Shown piece by piece: positions 42,490 through 50,270 of a stretch of 64,000 bases of DNA (position 1 is the first letter of the stretch; each line of letters starts with the position of its first letter). The notes beneath the pieces are model-generated. The model searched no databases and had not been told where the DNA came from. It worked only from the letters and a program-made list of their open reading frames with translations. This stretch comes from Streptomyces sp. SAI-127 (GTDB lineage Bacteria > Actinomycetota > Actinomycetes > Streptomycetales > Streptomycetaceae): NCBI RefSeq assembly GCF_029894425.1, contig NZ_JARXYJ010000001.1:4092001-4156000 (forward strand). Direction: 5' to 3'. Made by a program: the position numbers and the translations under genes.

Positions 42490-42582
42490 CGCCGGTCCGA
42501 CGACCACGTGTGGCGCAGACCTCACCCAGGTACCTCGGGGTGTTCCGGAACCGATCGTGGCGAGCGGGGCGTCTAGGGGGTC

Positions 42583-43134
42583 GTGCAGCGTCAAGGCTTC
42601 GTCGGCGGCAGTGCCGCCCTTCGCGTCCGTGTGGCAGGAGGTGCCCTCCTGGTCGCACACCTCGCGTTCGTCGCCTGGTTCACGTTGCGGCCGCTGGACG
42701 TGCCCTGGGTCGTCCCGGCCAACCTGCACCCCCTGGCCGGCATCCGCGCCGACCTCGCGCTCGGCTGGCAGGAGGCGGCCCGCCGTATCGGCGAGGGACT
42801 GGCCCTGCTCGCCCCGCTCGGCTTCCTGCTCCCGATGGCGCACGGCAGGCTGTGGGCCTCTCCGCTCGGCTCCCTGATCCGTACGTCCGCCGCGGGCGCC
42901 CTGATCTCGCTGGGCATAGCGCTCCTGCAGACCGATGTCCCCGGCCAGGTCGTCGACATCGACTCGCTGCTCCTGAACACCGCCGGCGTGGCCCTCGCGC
43001 ACGTCGCGGTCGTGCCGGCGGCACGCCACTGGCTCCGCCGCGGGACCGAGCGCCGCAGGCGCACCGCCGTCCGCCAGGAGGAGCCGGCTCAGGGTCGGAC
43101 CCCGACGATTCCCAGGGTCGGGATCGCACCGTAG
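42583..43134 (+). CDS. VanZ-like membrane protein
   Basis: 183 residues with four transmembrane segments (about 17-35, 66-85, 98-117 and 128-147). FTLRPLDVP after the first helix and the DVPGQVVDIDSLLLNTAGVALAH region are VanZ-family hallmarks; the second is the conserved D.DD..N..G motif. VanZ proteins affect teicoplanin or lipid-related resistance in some bacteria, but most Streptomyces members have no known role. GTG 42583 follows GGGGG closely. It is separate from the afsQ operon by 93 bp. Confidence 0.85.
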   Translation: MQRQGFVGGSAALRVRVAGGALLVAHLAFVAWFTLRPLDVPWVVPANLHPLAGIRADLALGWQEAARRIGEGLALLAPLGFLLPMAHGRLWASPLGSLIRTSAAGALISLGIALLQTDVPGQVVDIDSLLLNTAGVALAHVAVVPAARHWLRRGTERRRRTAVRQEEPAQGRTPTIPRVGIAP

Positions 43135-43226
43135 AGCGACGCTTTGTGCCGTTCGTCTCCGTAGCGTTGAGGACAGTTGGAGAGGGTCACCCGGACCCGA
43201 CCACCGACGCTCACGAAGGAGCCGCA

Positions 43227-43427
43227 ATGTCCCGCCTTGCCCGCCCCACCAACGGCCGCATGATCGGCGGAGTGTGTGCCGCGCTGGCACGGCGCTTCGG
43301 CACCTCCGCGACCACGATGCGCGTGATCTTCCTGGTGTCCTGTCTGCTGCCCGGCCCGCAGTTCCTGCTCTACATAGCGCTGTGGATCCTGTTCCCCTCG
43401 GAGGAGAAGGCGCAGGCCGCCTGGTAA
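43227..43427 (+). CDS. PspC-domain protein, 66 aa
   Basis: The whole protein is one PspC domain: RPTNGRMIGGVCAALARRFG, then a hydrophobic helix IFLVSCLLPGPQFLLYIALWIL and the conserved FPSEE. PspC proteins sense or relay membrane stress. AAGGAG precedes the ATG at a good distance. It ends at a hairpin. There are no other phage-shock genes nearby. Confidence 0.9.
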   Translation: MSRLARPTNGRMIGGVCAALARRFGTSATTMRVIFLVSCLLPGPQFLLYIALWILFPSEEKAQAAW

Positions 43428-43448
43428 CCAACCCCCTACGCGCGTACG

Positions 43449-43489
43449 CCGGTGGGGCGCACCCGAGACCACGGGGTGCGCCCCACCGG
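43449..43489. terminator. Convergent hairpin downstream of the PspC gene
   Basis: CCGGTGGGGCGCACCC pairs with GGGGTGCGCCCCACCGG across an 8-9 nt loop. It serves the PspC gene and the convergent secreted-protein gene. Confidence 0.85.
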
Positions 43490-43511
43490 CGCGTGCGAGG
43501 AGTGCCGGACC

Positions 43512-43868
43512 TCAGCCGAGCGGCAGGCCGTTCAGGCTGGTGTCGCTGCCCAGCAGGAGCTTGCCGACCGGCAGGCCGCCGAGGAGACCGGCGACGGGCG
43601 CGGCCGGACCGTCGGCGAGCACCTTCGCGACGGCCGGCTGCGCGGTCGCGAGCCCCGCGCCGAGCGCCGGCTGGGCCTGCGCCAGTGCCGAACCGCCACC
43701 CGGAAGCGCCTGGGTGACGTTCTCGGTGGGGAGCCCCTTGGAGACGGAGCCGAGCGCCTGAGTGGCGTCCGGGGCCGCCGGAGCGGCGTTCGCGGCACCC
43801 GCGCCGGTGGCGGCGAAGGCGGCACCGAGGGCGGCGACACCGAGGGTCTTGGCAGCAGACTGCTTCAT
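43512..43868 (-). CDS. Small secreted protein of unknown function, 118 aa
   Basis: A signal peptide runs to about residue 28 (AAAKTLGVAALGAA-type core, cleavage near ANA-AP). The mature chain of about 90 residues is rich in Ala, Gly, Leu and Pro, has no Cys and contains phrases such as GGLPVGKLLLGS. It resembles the protein at 36.9 kb in composition. GAGGACGC lies upstream of the ATG at a normal distance. It may be a wall- or surface-associated hydrophobic peptide, but no family is recognised. Confidence 0.75.
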   Translation of the reverse strand: MKQSAAKTLGVAALGAAFAATGAGAANAAPAAPDATQALGSVSKGLPTENVTQALPGGGSALAQAQPALGAGLATAQPAVAKVLADGPAAPVAGLLGGLPVGKLLLGSDTSLNGLPLG

Positions 43869-43949
43869 AAAATGCGTCCTCGAAATGGTTTTACCGGGAT
43901 GTAAGCGGTCCACGACCGTAAACACGCGGACCCACCCGCCGCAAACATC

Positions 43950-43986
43950 GAAATGCGGACGAATGGTGAACACCCGCCCGCATTTC
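43950..43986 (-). terminator. Possible hairpin downstream of add
   Basis: GAAATGCGG pairs with CCGCATTTC across a 19-nt loop, 20 bp past the add stop codon. The large loop makes it a moderate candidate. Confidence 0.4.
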
Positions 43987-44006
43987 GTACCCAAGAACGT
44001 GCTCGG

Positions 44007-45170
44007 TCAGCTCTCCTCGGCCACAGAACCGCTGGTGGAGGCGGTCTGCTGGAACAGCCATTCGGACTTCAGCTCGGCATATCCGGGCTTGATGACGTCA
44101 TTGATCATCGCGAGTCTTTCATCGAAAGGAATGAACGCTGATTTCATCGCATTGACGGAGAACCACTGGAGATCGTCGAGGGCATAGCCGAACGCGTCGA
44201 CGAGGTGCTCGAATTCCCGGCTCATGCTGGTGCCGGACATCAGCCGGTTGTCGGTGTTCACGGTCGCCCGGAAGTGCAGGCGCCGCAGGAGCCCGATCGG
44301 GTGCTCGGCGTACGACGAGGCCGCCCCGGTCTGCAGATTGGAGCTGGGGCACAGTTCCAGCGGGATCCGCTTGTCCCGGACGTAGGAGGCGAGCCGCCCG
44401 AGCTTGACCGTGCCGTCCTCGTGGACCTGGATGTCGTCGATGATGCGCACACCGTGCCCGAGCCGGTCGGCGCCGCACCACTGCAGGGCCTGCCAGATGG
44501 ACGGCAGCCCGAAGGCCTCGCCGGCGTGGATGGTGAAGTGGTTGTTCTCGCGCTTCAGGTACTCGAAGGCGTCGAGGTGGCGGGTGGGCGGGTAACCGGC
44601 CTCCGCGCCCGCGATGTCGAAGCCGACGACGCCCAGGTCGCGGTACCGGTTGGCGAGTTCGGCGATCTCCAGGGCACGGGCCGCGTGCCGCATCGCGGTG
44701 AGCAGGGCGCCGACCCGGATGCGGTGGCCGTTCGCCCTGGCCCTGCGCTCCCCTTCCCGGAAGCCCTCGTTGACGGCCTCGACGACCTCTTCGAGGGTCA
44801 GGCCCTTCTCCAGGTGCTGCTCGGGGGCGTAGCGCACCTCGGCGTAGACCACGCCGTCCTCGGCGAGGTCCTCGGCGCACTCGGCGGCCACCCGCACCAG
44901 CGCCTCACGGGTCTGCATGACGCCGACGGTGTGCGAGAAGGTCTCCAAGTACCGCTCCAGCGAACCGGAGTCGGCGGATTCGCGGAACCAGACGCCCAGC
45001 CGGTCCGCGTCGGTCTCGGGGAGCCCGGAGTACCCGCTGTCCCGGGCGAGGTCGACGATCGTGCCGGGGCGCAGCCCGCCGTCGAGGTGATCGTGCAGCA
45101 GAACCTTGGGTGCCCGGCGGATCTGGTCCGAGCTCGGGGGGTTCCCCATCCGGTCAGTCTTGCTCGTCAT
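44007..45170 (-). CDS. add: Adenosine deaminase
   Basis: 387 residues; converts adenosine and deoxyadenosine to (deoxy)inosine. Zinc-binding HDHLDGG (His26, His28) near the N-terminus, HAGEAFG near 217 with the catalytic Glu, and the C-terminal [10 protein letters not shown] and SMSREFEHL regions are intact. The ATG at 45168-45170 coincides with the predicted transcript start behind a TAGAGT -10 and the operator, so the mRNA is probably leaderless. Its product is the substrate of the phosphorylase at 29.3 kb. Confidence 0.95.
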   Translation of the reverse strand: MTSKTDRMGNPPSSDQIRRAPKVLLHDHLDGGLRPGTIVDLARDSGYSGLPETDADRLGVWFRESADSGSLERYLETFSHTVGVMQTREALVRVAAECAEDLAEDGVVYAEVRYAPEQHLEKGLTLEEVVEAVNEGFREGERRARANGHRIRVGALLTAMRHAARALEIAELANRYRDLGVVGFDIAGAEAGYPPTRHLDAFEYLKRENNHFTIHAGEAFGLPSIWQALQWCGADRLGHGVRIIDDIQVHEDGTVKLGRLASYVRDKRIPLELCPSSNLQTGAASSYAEHPIGLLRRLHFRATVNTDNRLMSGTSMSREFEHLVDAFGYALDDLQWFSVNAMKSAFIPFDERLAMINDVIKPGYAELKSEWLFQQTASTSGSVAEES

Positions 45171-45186
45171 CTTGGCACTCTAACGC

Positions 45187-45198
45187 CTACGCGCGTAG
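45187..45198. promoter_or_regulatory. Palindromic operator CTACGCGCGTAG before add
   Basis: Perfect 12-bp palindrome, 4 bp upstream of a minus-strand TAGAGT -10 element (45177-45182). It is 17 bp from the add start and about 85 bp from the divergent hydrolase start, so it more likely serves add. Confidence 0.76.
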
Positions 45199-45283
45199 AT
45201 GGCGCGTTGTACGAATCCGCCGATACGTAACGGTGACCGCCCCGCCCCGTGTCGTACACCCGTGCTTCTGACACTGTTCTGTC

Positions 45284-46039
45284 ATGGCACAGCAAGCGAC
45301 GCCGGTTCGCAGCGCCCGACTGGGCAGGACACTCGGCCCGGAGCCGGCGGCGGTGAGCGGGGTGGTGCTGCTCCTCCCGGGCGGCGACGAAACCTCTCTG
45401 CGAAGGCCCGCCTCGATGCGACTCCCCTCCGCCGTACGGGCGTTGGGACGACGGCTCGCCCGGTCGGGACACGCGGACGGGCTGGCGGCACACCTGGTGC
45501 ACTACCGCTATCGCGGCTGGAACGGCAGCGAGGCGCATCTCGCGCACGACGCGACCTGGGCCGCCGACGAGATCGTACGGCGATACGGCGACGTCCCCGT
45601 GTCCCTGGTCGGCGTCGACATGGGCGCGCGGGCGGCACTGCGCGCGGGCGGGCACGAGGCCGTCAACTCCGTGGTGGCGGTCGCCCCTTGGCTGCCCGAG
45701 GAGGACGTGGCGGCCACCCCCGAACCGGTGAAGCAGCTCGTGGGGCGGCGGGTGCTGATCGTGCACGGCACGAACGACGAGCAGACGGACCCGGAGTTGT
45801 CGTTCCGGCTCGCGTCCCGGGCGAAGAAGGCGAACCGGGAGGTGTGCCGGTTCGAGGTGCACTCCGACGGACACGGGCTGCATCAGTACCGGGCCGAAGT
45901 GCAGGCGCTGACCGAGGACTTCGTCATGGGAGCGCTGTTCGGGCGGGCGCTGTCCCGGCCTGTGCAGGACGCGCTGGCCGCGCCTCCGCCGCTGGGGCTG
46001 CGGATGCCGCTCGCCTCCGGGTTCGGGCGCAGACGGTAG
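45284..46039 (+). CDS. Alpha/beta-hydrolase with an Asp nucleophile elbow
   Basis: 251 residues with an alpha/beta-hydrolase layout: the LLLPGGDET oxyanion region near 29-37 and the elbow GVDMG at 110-114. That elbow places Asp112 where serine hydrolases have Ser. An acid in HGTNDEQ (Asp165) and His197 in SDGHGLHQY complete a triad-like set. Asp at the elbow is typical of haloalkane dehalogenases and epoxide hydrolases, but the overall sequence resembles small dienelactone-hydrolase-like proteins, so the reaction is uncertain. It is divergent from add and ends 1 bp from the convergent LysR gene. Confidence 0.82.
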   Translation: MAQQATPVRSARLGRTLGPEPAAVSGVVLLLPGGDETSLRRPASMRLPSAVRALGRRLARSGHADGLAAHLVHYRYRGWNGSEAHLAHDATWAADEIVRRYGDVPVSLVGVDMGARAALRAGGHEAVNSVVAVAPWLPEEDVAATPEPVKQLVGRRVLIVHGTNDEQTDPELSFRLASRAKKANREVCRFEVHSDGHGLHQYRAEVQALTEDFVMGALFGRALSRPVQDALAAPPPLGLRMPLASGFGRRR

Positions 46040-46040
46040 G

Positions 46041-46991
46041 TCAGGGCAGCAGGTTCCCCCTTCTCGACAGCAGGAACTTCTTGAAGGCGGCCACCGGGGG
46101 TGTGTCCGGGTGGCCGTCCAGCCAGGCCACGCCGATCTCGCGGGCCGCCCGGGGGGCCGTGACCGTCAGTTCCGCGACTCCTGGGCGGGGGAAGGCCGGC
46201 GGGGGCAGGAGGGCGACACCCAGTCCTGCCGCCACCAGCCCCCGCAGCGTCTCCGCCTCCTCCCCCTCGAAGGCGATCCTCGGCTTGAAGCCGGCCTCCT
46301 GGCAGAGGTCGTCCGTGATCCGGCGCAGGCCGTAGCCGGGCTCCAGGGTGACGAAGGACTCCTCGGCGGCCTCGGCGAGGCGTACGCGCCTGCGGGCCGC
46401 GAGGGGGTGATCGGCGGGGACCACCAGCCGTAGCTTCTGTTCGTCGAGGCGGCGGGCCACGAGGTCGGGTGCGTCCGGGACCGGGGAGGTCAGGCACAGG
46501 TCCAGCTCCCCTGCGCGCAGGCGTTCGATCATCGCCTCGCCGTAGTTCTGGACCAGGCTGAAGCGGACGCGGGGATGGTCGGCGCGGAAGGCGCGGATGA
46601 GGCCGGGGACCGTTTCCGAGCCCATGGTGTGCAGGAAGCCGAAGGCGACCTTGCCGGTGGCCGGGTCGGCGTCCGCGCGGACCTCGTCCGCGGCGCGCTG
46701 GATCTCGGCGAGGGCGCGTTCGGCGGAGGCGAGGAAGGTGCGGCCCGCGGGGGTGAGGGAGACCGTGCGGCCGATGCGGGCGAACAGGTCGACGCCGAGG
46801 TCCTGTTCCAGGCGGACCATCGCGCGCGAGAGCGTCGACTGGGGTACGTCCATCTCCTGCGCGGCGCGGGTGACGTGCTCGGTGCGGGCCACTCCGGCGA
46901 AGTAGGCGAGCCGCGGGGCCAGCAACATCACCATGTCTTCTGTGTCACTGGATGGTGACAGGCGCGCCTGTGACCTCTGCTGATGCTCCAT
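46041..46991 (-). CDS. LysR-family transcriptional regulator
   Basis: 316 residues. The winged HTH covers about 25-85 (LAYFAGVARTEHVTRAAQEM, then PQSTLSRAMVRLEQDLGVDLF). The LysR substrate-binding domain covers about 110-300. The ATG at 46989-46991 lacks a ribosome site, so it may be leaderless. It is divergent from the MFS transporter gene across 63 bp, the classic arrangement in which a LysR protein senses a substrate and switches on an exporter. The ligand is unknown. Confidence 0.92.
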   Translation of the reverse strand: MEHQQRSQARLSPSSDTEDMVMLLAPRLAYFAGVARTEHVTRAAQEMDVPQSTLSRAMVRLEQDLGVDLFARIGRTVSLTPAGRTFLASAERALAEIQRAADEVRADADPATGKVAFGFLHTMGSETVPGLIRAFRADHPRVRFSLVQNYGEAMIERLRAGELDLCLTSPVPDAPDLVARRLDEQKLRLVVPADHPLAARRRVRLAEAAEESFVTLEPGYGLRRITDDLCQEAGFKPRIAFEGEEAETLRGLVAAGLGVALLPPPAFPRPGVAELTVTAPRAAREIGVAWLDGHPDTPPVAAFKKFLLSRRGNLLP

Positions 46992-47054
46992 GGGAACGAT
47001 TATGGCGAATCCATGCATTGGACGGATGAGCGGAGTCGTACGTAACTTCGAAGC

Positions 47055-48332
47055 ATGCCTGCCAGTACCGAGGCGCCCACCCGCGTGGGCGCCGCATCTC
47101 CCGCCTCTGCCGCCTCCGCCGCCGTCGATTCCCGTCTGACGCCGGGTGGTCCCGGCTACCGCCGGATGAGCTTCGCCCTCTTCCTCGCCGGTGTCGCGAC
47201 CTTCGCGCTGCTGTACTCCACGCAGGCCCTTCTCCCGCTGATCTCGGGCGAGTTCGGGGTGGCGGCGAGCGAGGCGAGCTGGACGGTGGCGGCGGCGACC
47301 GGTGGTCTGGCGCTGTTCGTGCTGCCGATGAGCGCCCTGTCGGAGCGTTTCGGACGCCGTACGGTCATGACGGCGTCGCTGGCGGTCGCGGTGACGGTCG
47401 GTCTCCTGGTCCCCTTCGCGCCCTCGCTGACCGCGCTGGTCGTGCTGCGGGCCGTGCAGGGGGCGGCCCTGGCGGGGCTGCCGGCCTCCGCGACGGCGTA
47501 TCTCGCCGAGGAGGTCAGGCCGAAGGCGCTGGTCACGGCGATCGGACTGTTCGTCGCCGGCAACAGCGTCGGCGGAATGAGCGGGCGGGTCATCACCGGC
47601 TGGGTCGCGCAGGAGTGGGGCTGGCGGGTGGCCGTGGGGGTCATCGGCGCGATCGCGGTGGCCTGCGCGGTGGCGTTCCGTCTGCTGCTGCCGGCGCCGA
47701 GGCACTTCGTGGCGGGCTCGCTGCGGCCGCGGGTGCTGCTCGGCACGGTCCGCGGACACCTGGGCGACCCGCTGCTGCGCCGCCTCTACGCCATCGGCGC
47801 GCTGTTCATGACGGTCTTCGGCGGCGTGTACACGGTCATCGGCTACCGGCTGACCGAGGCGCCCTTCTCGCTCCCCCAGGGCATCGTCGGCTCGATCTTC
47901 CTGGTCTACCTGGTGGGCACGGTGTCCGCGTCGACGGCGGGCCGGCTGGTCGGCCGCCTGGGCCGCCGGGGCGCGCTGTACGCGGCGGGCGGTACGACGG
48001 CGACGGGCCTGCTGCTCTCCCTGGCCGGCTCTCTGTGGCTGGTCCTGCTGGGCCTGGTCCTGATCACCGGCGGCTTCTTCGCCGGACACGCGGTGGCGTC
48101 CTCGGCGGTCAGCAAGACGGCCACCCACGGCCGCGCCCAGGCCTCGGCCCTCTACCAGTCCGCCTACTACATCGGCTCCAGCGCGGGCAGCACGGTCGGC
48201 GCGCTCGCCTTCCACGCGGGCGGCTGGACCGGGACGGTCGGGGTCGGACTGCTGGCGGTGCTCGGCGTGGTGTCGATCACCGTCCTCGGAACACGTGCGG
48301 CCCGGGCCCAGCAGCGGCTCGCTACGGCTTGA
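47055..48332 (+). CDS. Major facilitator superfamily transporter
   Basis: 425 residues with 12 predicted transmembrane helices from about residue 40. The loop-2 motif reads LSERFGRRTVM, matching the MFS G-x-x-x-D-R-x-G-R-R pattern in part. The N-terminal 35 residues are cytoplasmic and rich in Ala and Ser. It resembles YnfM/inner-membrane efflux permeases of the drug-exporter type. It is divergent from the LysR regulator, which probably controls it. A hairpin lies 16 bp after the stop. Confidence 0.9.
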   Translation: MPASTEAPTRVGAASPASAASAAVDSRLTPGGPGYRRMSFALFLAGVATFALLYSTQALLPLISGEFGVAASEASWTVAAATGGLALFVLPMSALSERFGRRTVMTASLAVAVTVGLLVPFAPSLTALVVLRAVQGAALAGLPASATAYLAEEVRPKALVTAIGLFVAGNSVGGMSGRVITGWVAQEWGWRVAVGVIGAIAVACAVAFRLLLPAPRHFVAGSLRPRVLLGTVRGHLGDPLLRRLYAIGALFMTVFGGVYTVIGYRLTEAPFSLPQGIVGSIFLVYLVGTVSASTAGRLVGRLGRRGALYAAGGTTATGLLLSLAGSLWLVLLGLVLITGGFFAGHAVASSAVSKTATHGRAQASALYQSAYYIGSSAGSTVGALAFHAGGWTGTVGVGLLAVLGVVSITVLGTRAARAQQRLATA

Positions 48333-48348
48333 GCCGCACGTTTTGCTT

Positions 48349-48378
48349 CCCCCTGGCCGGGGTCGGCCGGTCAGGGGG
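48349..48378 (+). terminator. Hairpin downstream of the MFS gene
   Basis: CCCCCTGGCCGG pairs with CCGGTCAGGGGG across a 6-nt loop and is preceded by TTTTGCTT. Its right arm also supplies the AGGGGG that precedes the small frame at 48386. Confidence 0.75.
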
Positions 48379-48385
48379 ATTCTTC

Positions 48386-48529
48386 ATGTCCGACAGCCAC
48401 AATTACGGGATGGCAGTTAGTAGTTGCTCGACTCCATCTGGTGACGCTAGATTGATCGCCCCACGCGGGAGTCACCCGAAGGCACAGATCCGGCTATGCC
48501 GGTGGACCCGGTTGCACGGTGACGCCTGA
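48386..48529 (+). CDS. Possible small protein, 47 aa
   Basis: ATG 48386 has AGGGGG seven nt upstream and opens a 47-codon frame starting MSDSHNYGMAVSSCSTPSGD and ending WTRLHGDA. Codon bias is weak and nothing is recognised. The ribosome site coincides with the right arm of the terminator, so it could be chance. Listed because the spacing is good and the gap is long. Confidence 0.25.
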   Translation: MSDSHNYGMAVSSCSTPSGDARLIAPRGSHPKAQIRLCRWTRLHGDA

Positions 48530-48850
48530 CCGCGCAGGTGCGGGGCGCCGTCAATCGCCCCTGCTGCTCACCGGAGCAGCTGGACGCAAGCGTGGCGTCA
48601 CATCCAGTGGCGAGCGCTGTGCAAGCCGCACGGCAACAAACGTCGGCAGTTGACACCCCTGCGGTAGACAGGGGCCCGAGACGCTCGGTCGGCAGCGAGC
48701 CGACTGCCGCTGAGCGCTTTACGGGACCGGCAAACACCGCCTCTGAGCTGCCCCTTTCCCACCCCGGACGCCATTGTCAGTGGCGTGCGGTAGCTTCCAA
48801 GTAGTGGGCGCAAAGGCGCGGCACAGCACGGCCACAGGGGTGGGTGGACG
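48530..48850. other. Control region before the SigX5-type sigma factor gene
   Basis: 321 bp without a gene. A short fold-back, GACACCCCTGCGGTAGACAGGGG (CCCCTG and CAGGGG arms), lies near 48652-48673. No clear -35/-10 pair at consensus spacing was found, so the sigma factor gene may depend on an alternative sigma factor. Confidence 0.4.
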
Positions 48851-49867
48851 ATGACGGACAGTACGGCGACGACGACAGACCTCGACCTCAGGCTCGAGAA
48901 ACACCGCACCGAGCTGACGGGGTACTGCTACCGCATGCTCGGCTCCTCCTTCGAGGCCGAGGACGCGGTGCAGGACACGATGGTGCGGGCCTGGCGGAGC
49001 TACGACAAGTTCGAGGGCCGTTCCAGCCTCCGCTCATGGCTGTACCGCATCGCGACGAACGTCTGCCTGGACATGCTGACCGCGGGCAACAAGCGCGCCC
49101 GCCCCATGGACCTCTCCGAGTCGACCCCCCTCGCCCAGGCCGCCCTCTCCCCCCGCCCCGACCACACCTGGCTGGAGCCGATGCCGGACAACCGCATCCT
49201 GCCGACGGTCGAGGACCCGGCGGAGGCGGCGGTCGCCAAGGAGACCGTGCGGCTCGCCTTCATGGCCGCCCTGCAGCAACTGCCGCCCAAGCAGCGCGCG
49301 GTGCTGATCCTGCGCGAGGTGCTGGCGTGGAAGGCGAGCGAGGTCGCCGAACTGCTCGACACCTCCGTCGCCTCGGTCAACAGCGCCCTCCAGCGAGCCC
49401 GCGCCACCCTCGCCGAGCGGGAAGAGCATGGCGCCGACGCGGCCGTGTCCGACCCGCTGGACGAGGAGCAGCAGAAACTCCTGGACCGCTATGTGAAGGC
49501 GTTCGAGGGGTACGACATGACGGCTCTGACGGCCCTCCTCCACGAGGACGCCATCATGACGATGCCGCCGTTCGACCTCTGGCTGACGGGCCACGACGAC
49601 ATCACGGGCTTCATGACGACCCTGGGCTCGGCCTGCGAGGGCTCACGTCTGGTGCCGGTGCAGGTCAACGGCCTGCCGGGGTTCGCCCAGTACAAGCCGG
49701 ACCCGGAGAAGGGCGGTCACACCCCCTGGGCGGTACAGGTGCTGGAGATCTCAGACGGCCGGCTCACCGGGTTCCACTTCTTCCTCGACACCCAGCGCTG
49801 GTTCCCCTTGTTCGGACTGCCCCTCCACCTCGAAGCGGAGGCCGACGAGGTCAAGGAGGGCGTGTAG
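48851..49867 (+). CDS. ECF-type sigma factor with NTF2-like C-terminus (SigX5/SigG group)
   Basis: 338 residues. Sigma region 2 (YRMLGSSFEAEDAVQDTMVR near 28-47) and region 4 (LREVLAWKASEVAELLDTSV near 155-175) are followed by an NTF2-like domain of about 130 residues. That architecture matches the TIGR02960/SigX5 group, in which the C-terminal domain is thought to replace an anti-sigma factor. No anti-sigma gene is adjacent, but a convergent STAS-domain gene overlaps its last 117 bp. The ATG at 48851 has GGGGTGGGTGG upstream. The regulon is unknown. Confidence 0.9.
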   Translation: MTDSTATTTDLDLRLEKHRTELTGYCYRMLGSSFEAEDAVQDTMVRAWRSYDKFEGRSSLRSWLYRIATNVCLDMLTAGNKRARPMDLSESTPLAQAALSPRPDHTWLEPMPDNRILPTVEDPAEAAVAKETVRLAFMAALQQLPPKQRAVLILREVLAWKASEVAELLDTSVASVNSALQRARATLAEREEHGADAAVSDPLDEEQQKLLDRYVKAFEGYDMTALTALLHEDAIMTMPPFDLWLTGHDDITGFMTTLGSACEGSRLVPVQVNGLPGFAQYKPDPEKGGHTPWAVQVLEISDGRLTGFHFFLDTQRWFPLFGLPLHLEAEADEVKEGV

Positions 49868-50221
49868 CCCGGGGTCGGGGTCGCGCAGCCTGATCCGGCC
49901 CCCGGCGCGCCGGGCCGCGAGCTGGAGCCGGGCGAGCAGATCGACCGTGCCGAGCCCCGGCGGCCCGAGCCCGGCGACATCGCACACCACCACCCCGGCA
50001 CGGGTCGTCCGCAGCAGCGCCCGGACCTCGTCGCTCAGCCCCGTCACCTCGTCCCGGGTGACGGGGCCGACCAGCACGAGTACAGCGGGTGTCATGGCGT
50101 CCACGATCGGTAGACCGGACGGGTGGGCGTAACTCATCGGCCGACGCCCTGTCCGCGCGTGCAGGATCACGTTGACCTGCGGGCCGCCTTCCCACCAGGG
50201 TTGCCTGTATGCGCCACCCAT
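49751..50221 (-). CDS. STAS-domain protein (anti-anti-sigma-like)
   Basis: About 156 residues. Residues 45-140 form a STAS domain: VLVLVGPVTRDEVTGLSDEV, VVVCDVAGLGPPGLGTVDLLARLQ and a GGRIRLRDPDPGLHALL helix-strand ending. The usual phosphorylatable Ser in DxSG-like motifs appears as DVAGLGPPG, without an obvious Ser, so classical SpoIIAA-type switching is doubtful. The ATG at 50219-50221 is supported by GGGAGG at 5 nt. Its 3' 117 bp overlap the end of the convergent sigma factor gene, so each mRNA carries antisense to the other. Confidence 0.78.
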   Translation of the reverse strand: MGGAYRQPWWEGGPQVNVILHARTGRRPMSYAHPSGLPIVDAMTPAVLVLVGPVTRDEVTGLSDEVRALLRTTRAGVVVCDVAGLGPPGLGTVDLLARLQLAARRAGGRIRLRDPDPGLHALLDLVGLRFEVEGQSEQGEPALGVEEEVEPGEPAV

Positions 50222-50270
50222 CAGCACCTCCCTGGATACGCCACGCCCTCCTCACGCTTGAGGAGTCCCC

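Noticed and set aside
43436..43447. CTACGCGCGTAC, an 11 of 12 match to the nucleoside palindrome
   Set aside because: It lies between two convergent gene ends, next to a terminator and 3' to both genes, so it is not in a promoter position.
45187..45198. Operator assigned to the divergent alpha/beta-hydrolase gene
   Set aside because: The -10 element and spacing fit add on the minus strand; the hydrolase start is about 85 bp away with no promoter aligned to the palindrome.
48650..48679. TTGACA with TAGACA as a promoter for the SigX5-type gene
   Set aside because: The elements are only 9 bp apart, too close for a sigma-70-type promoter.
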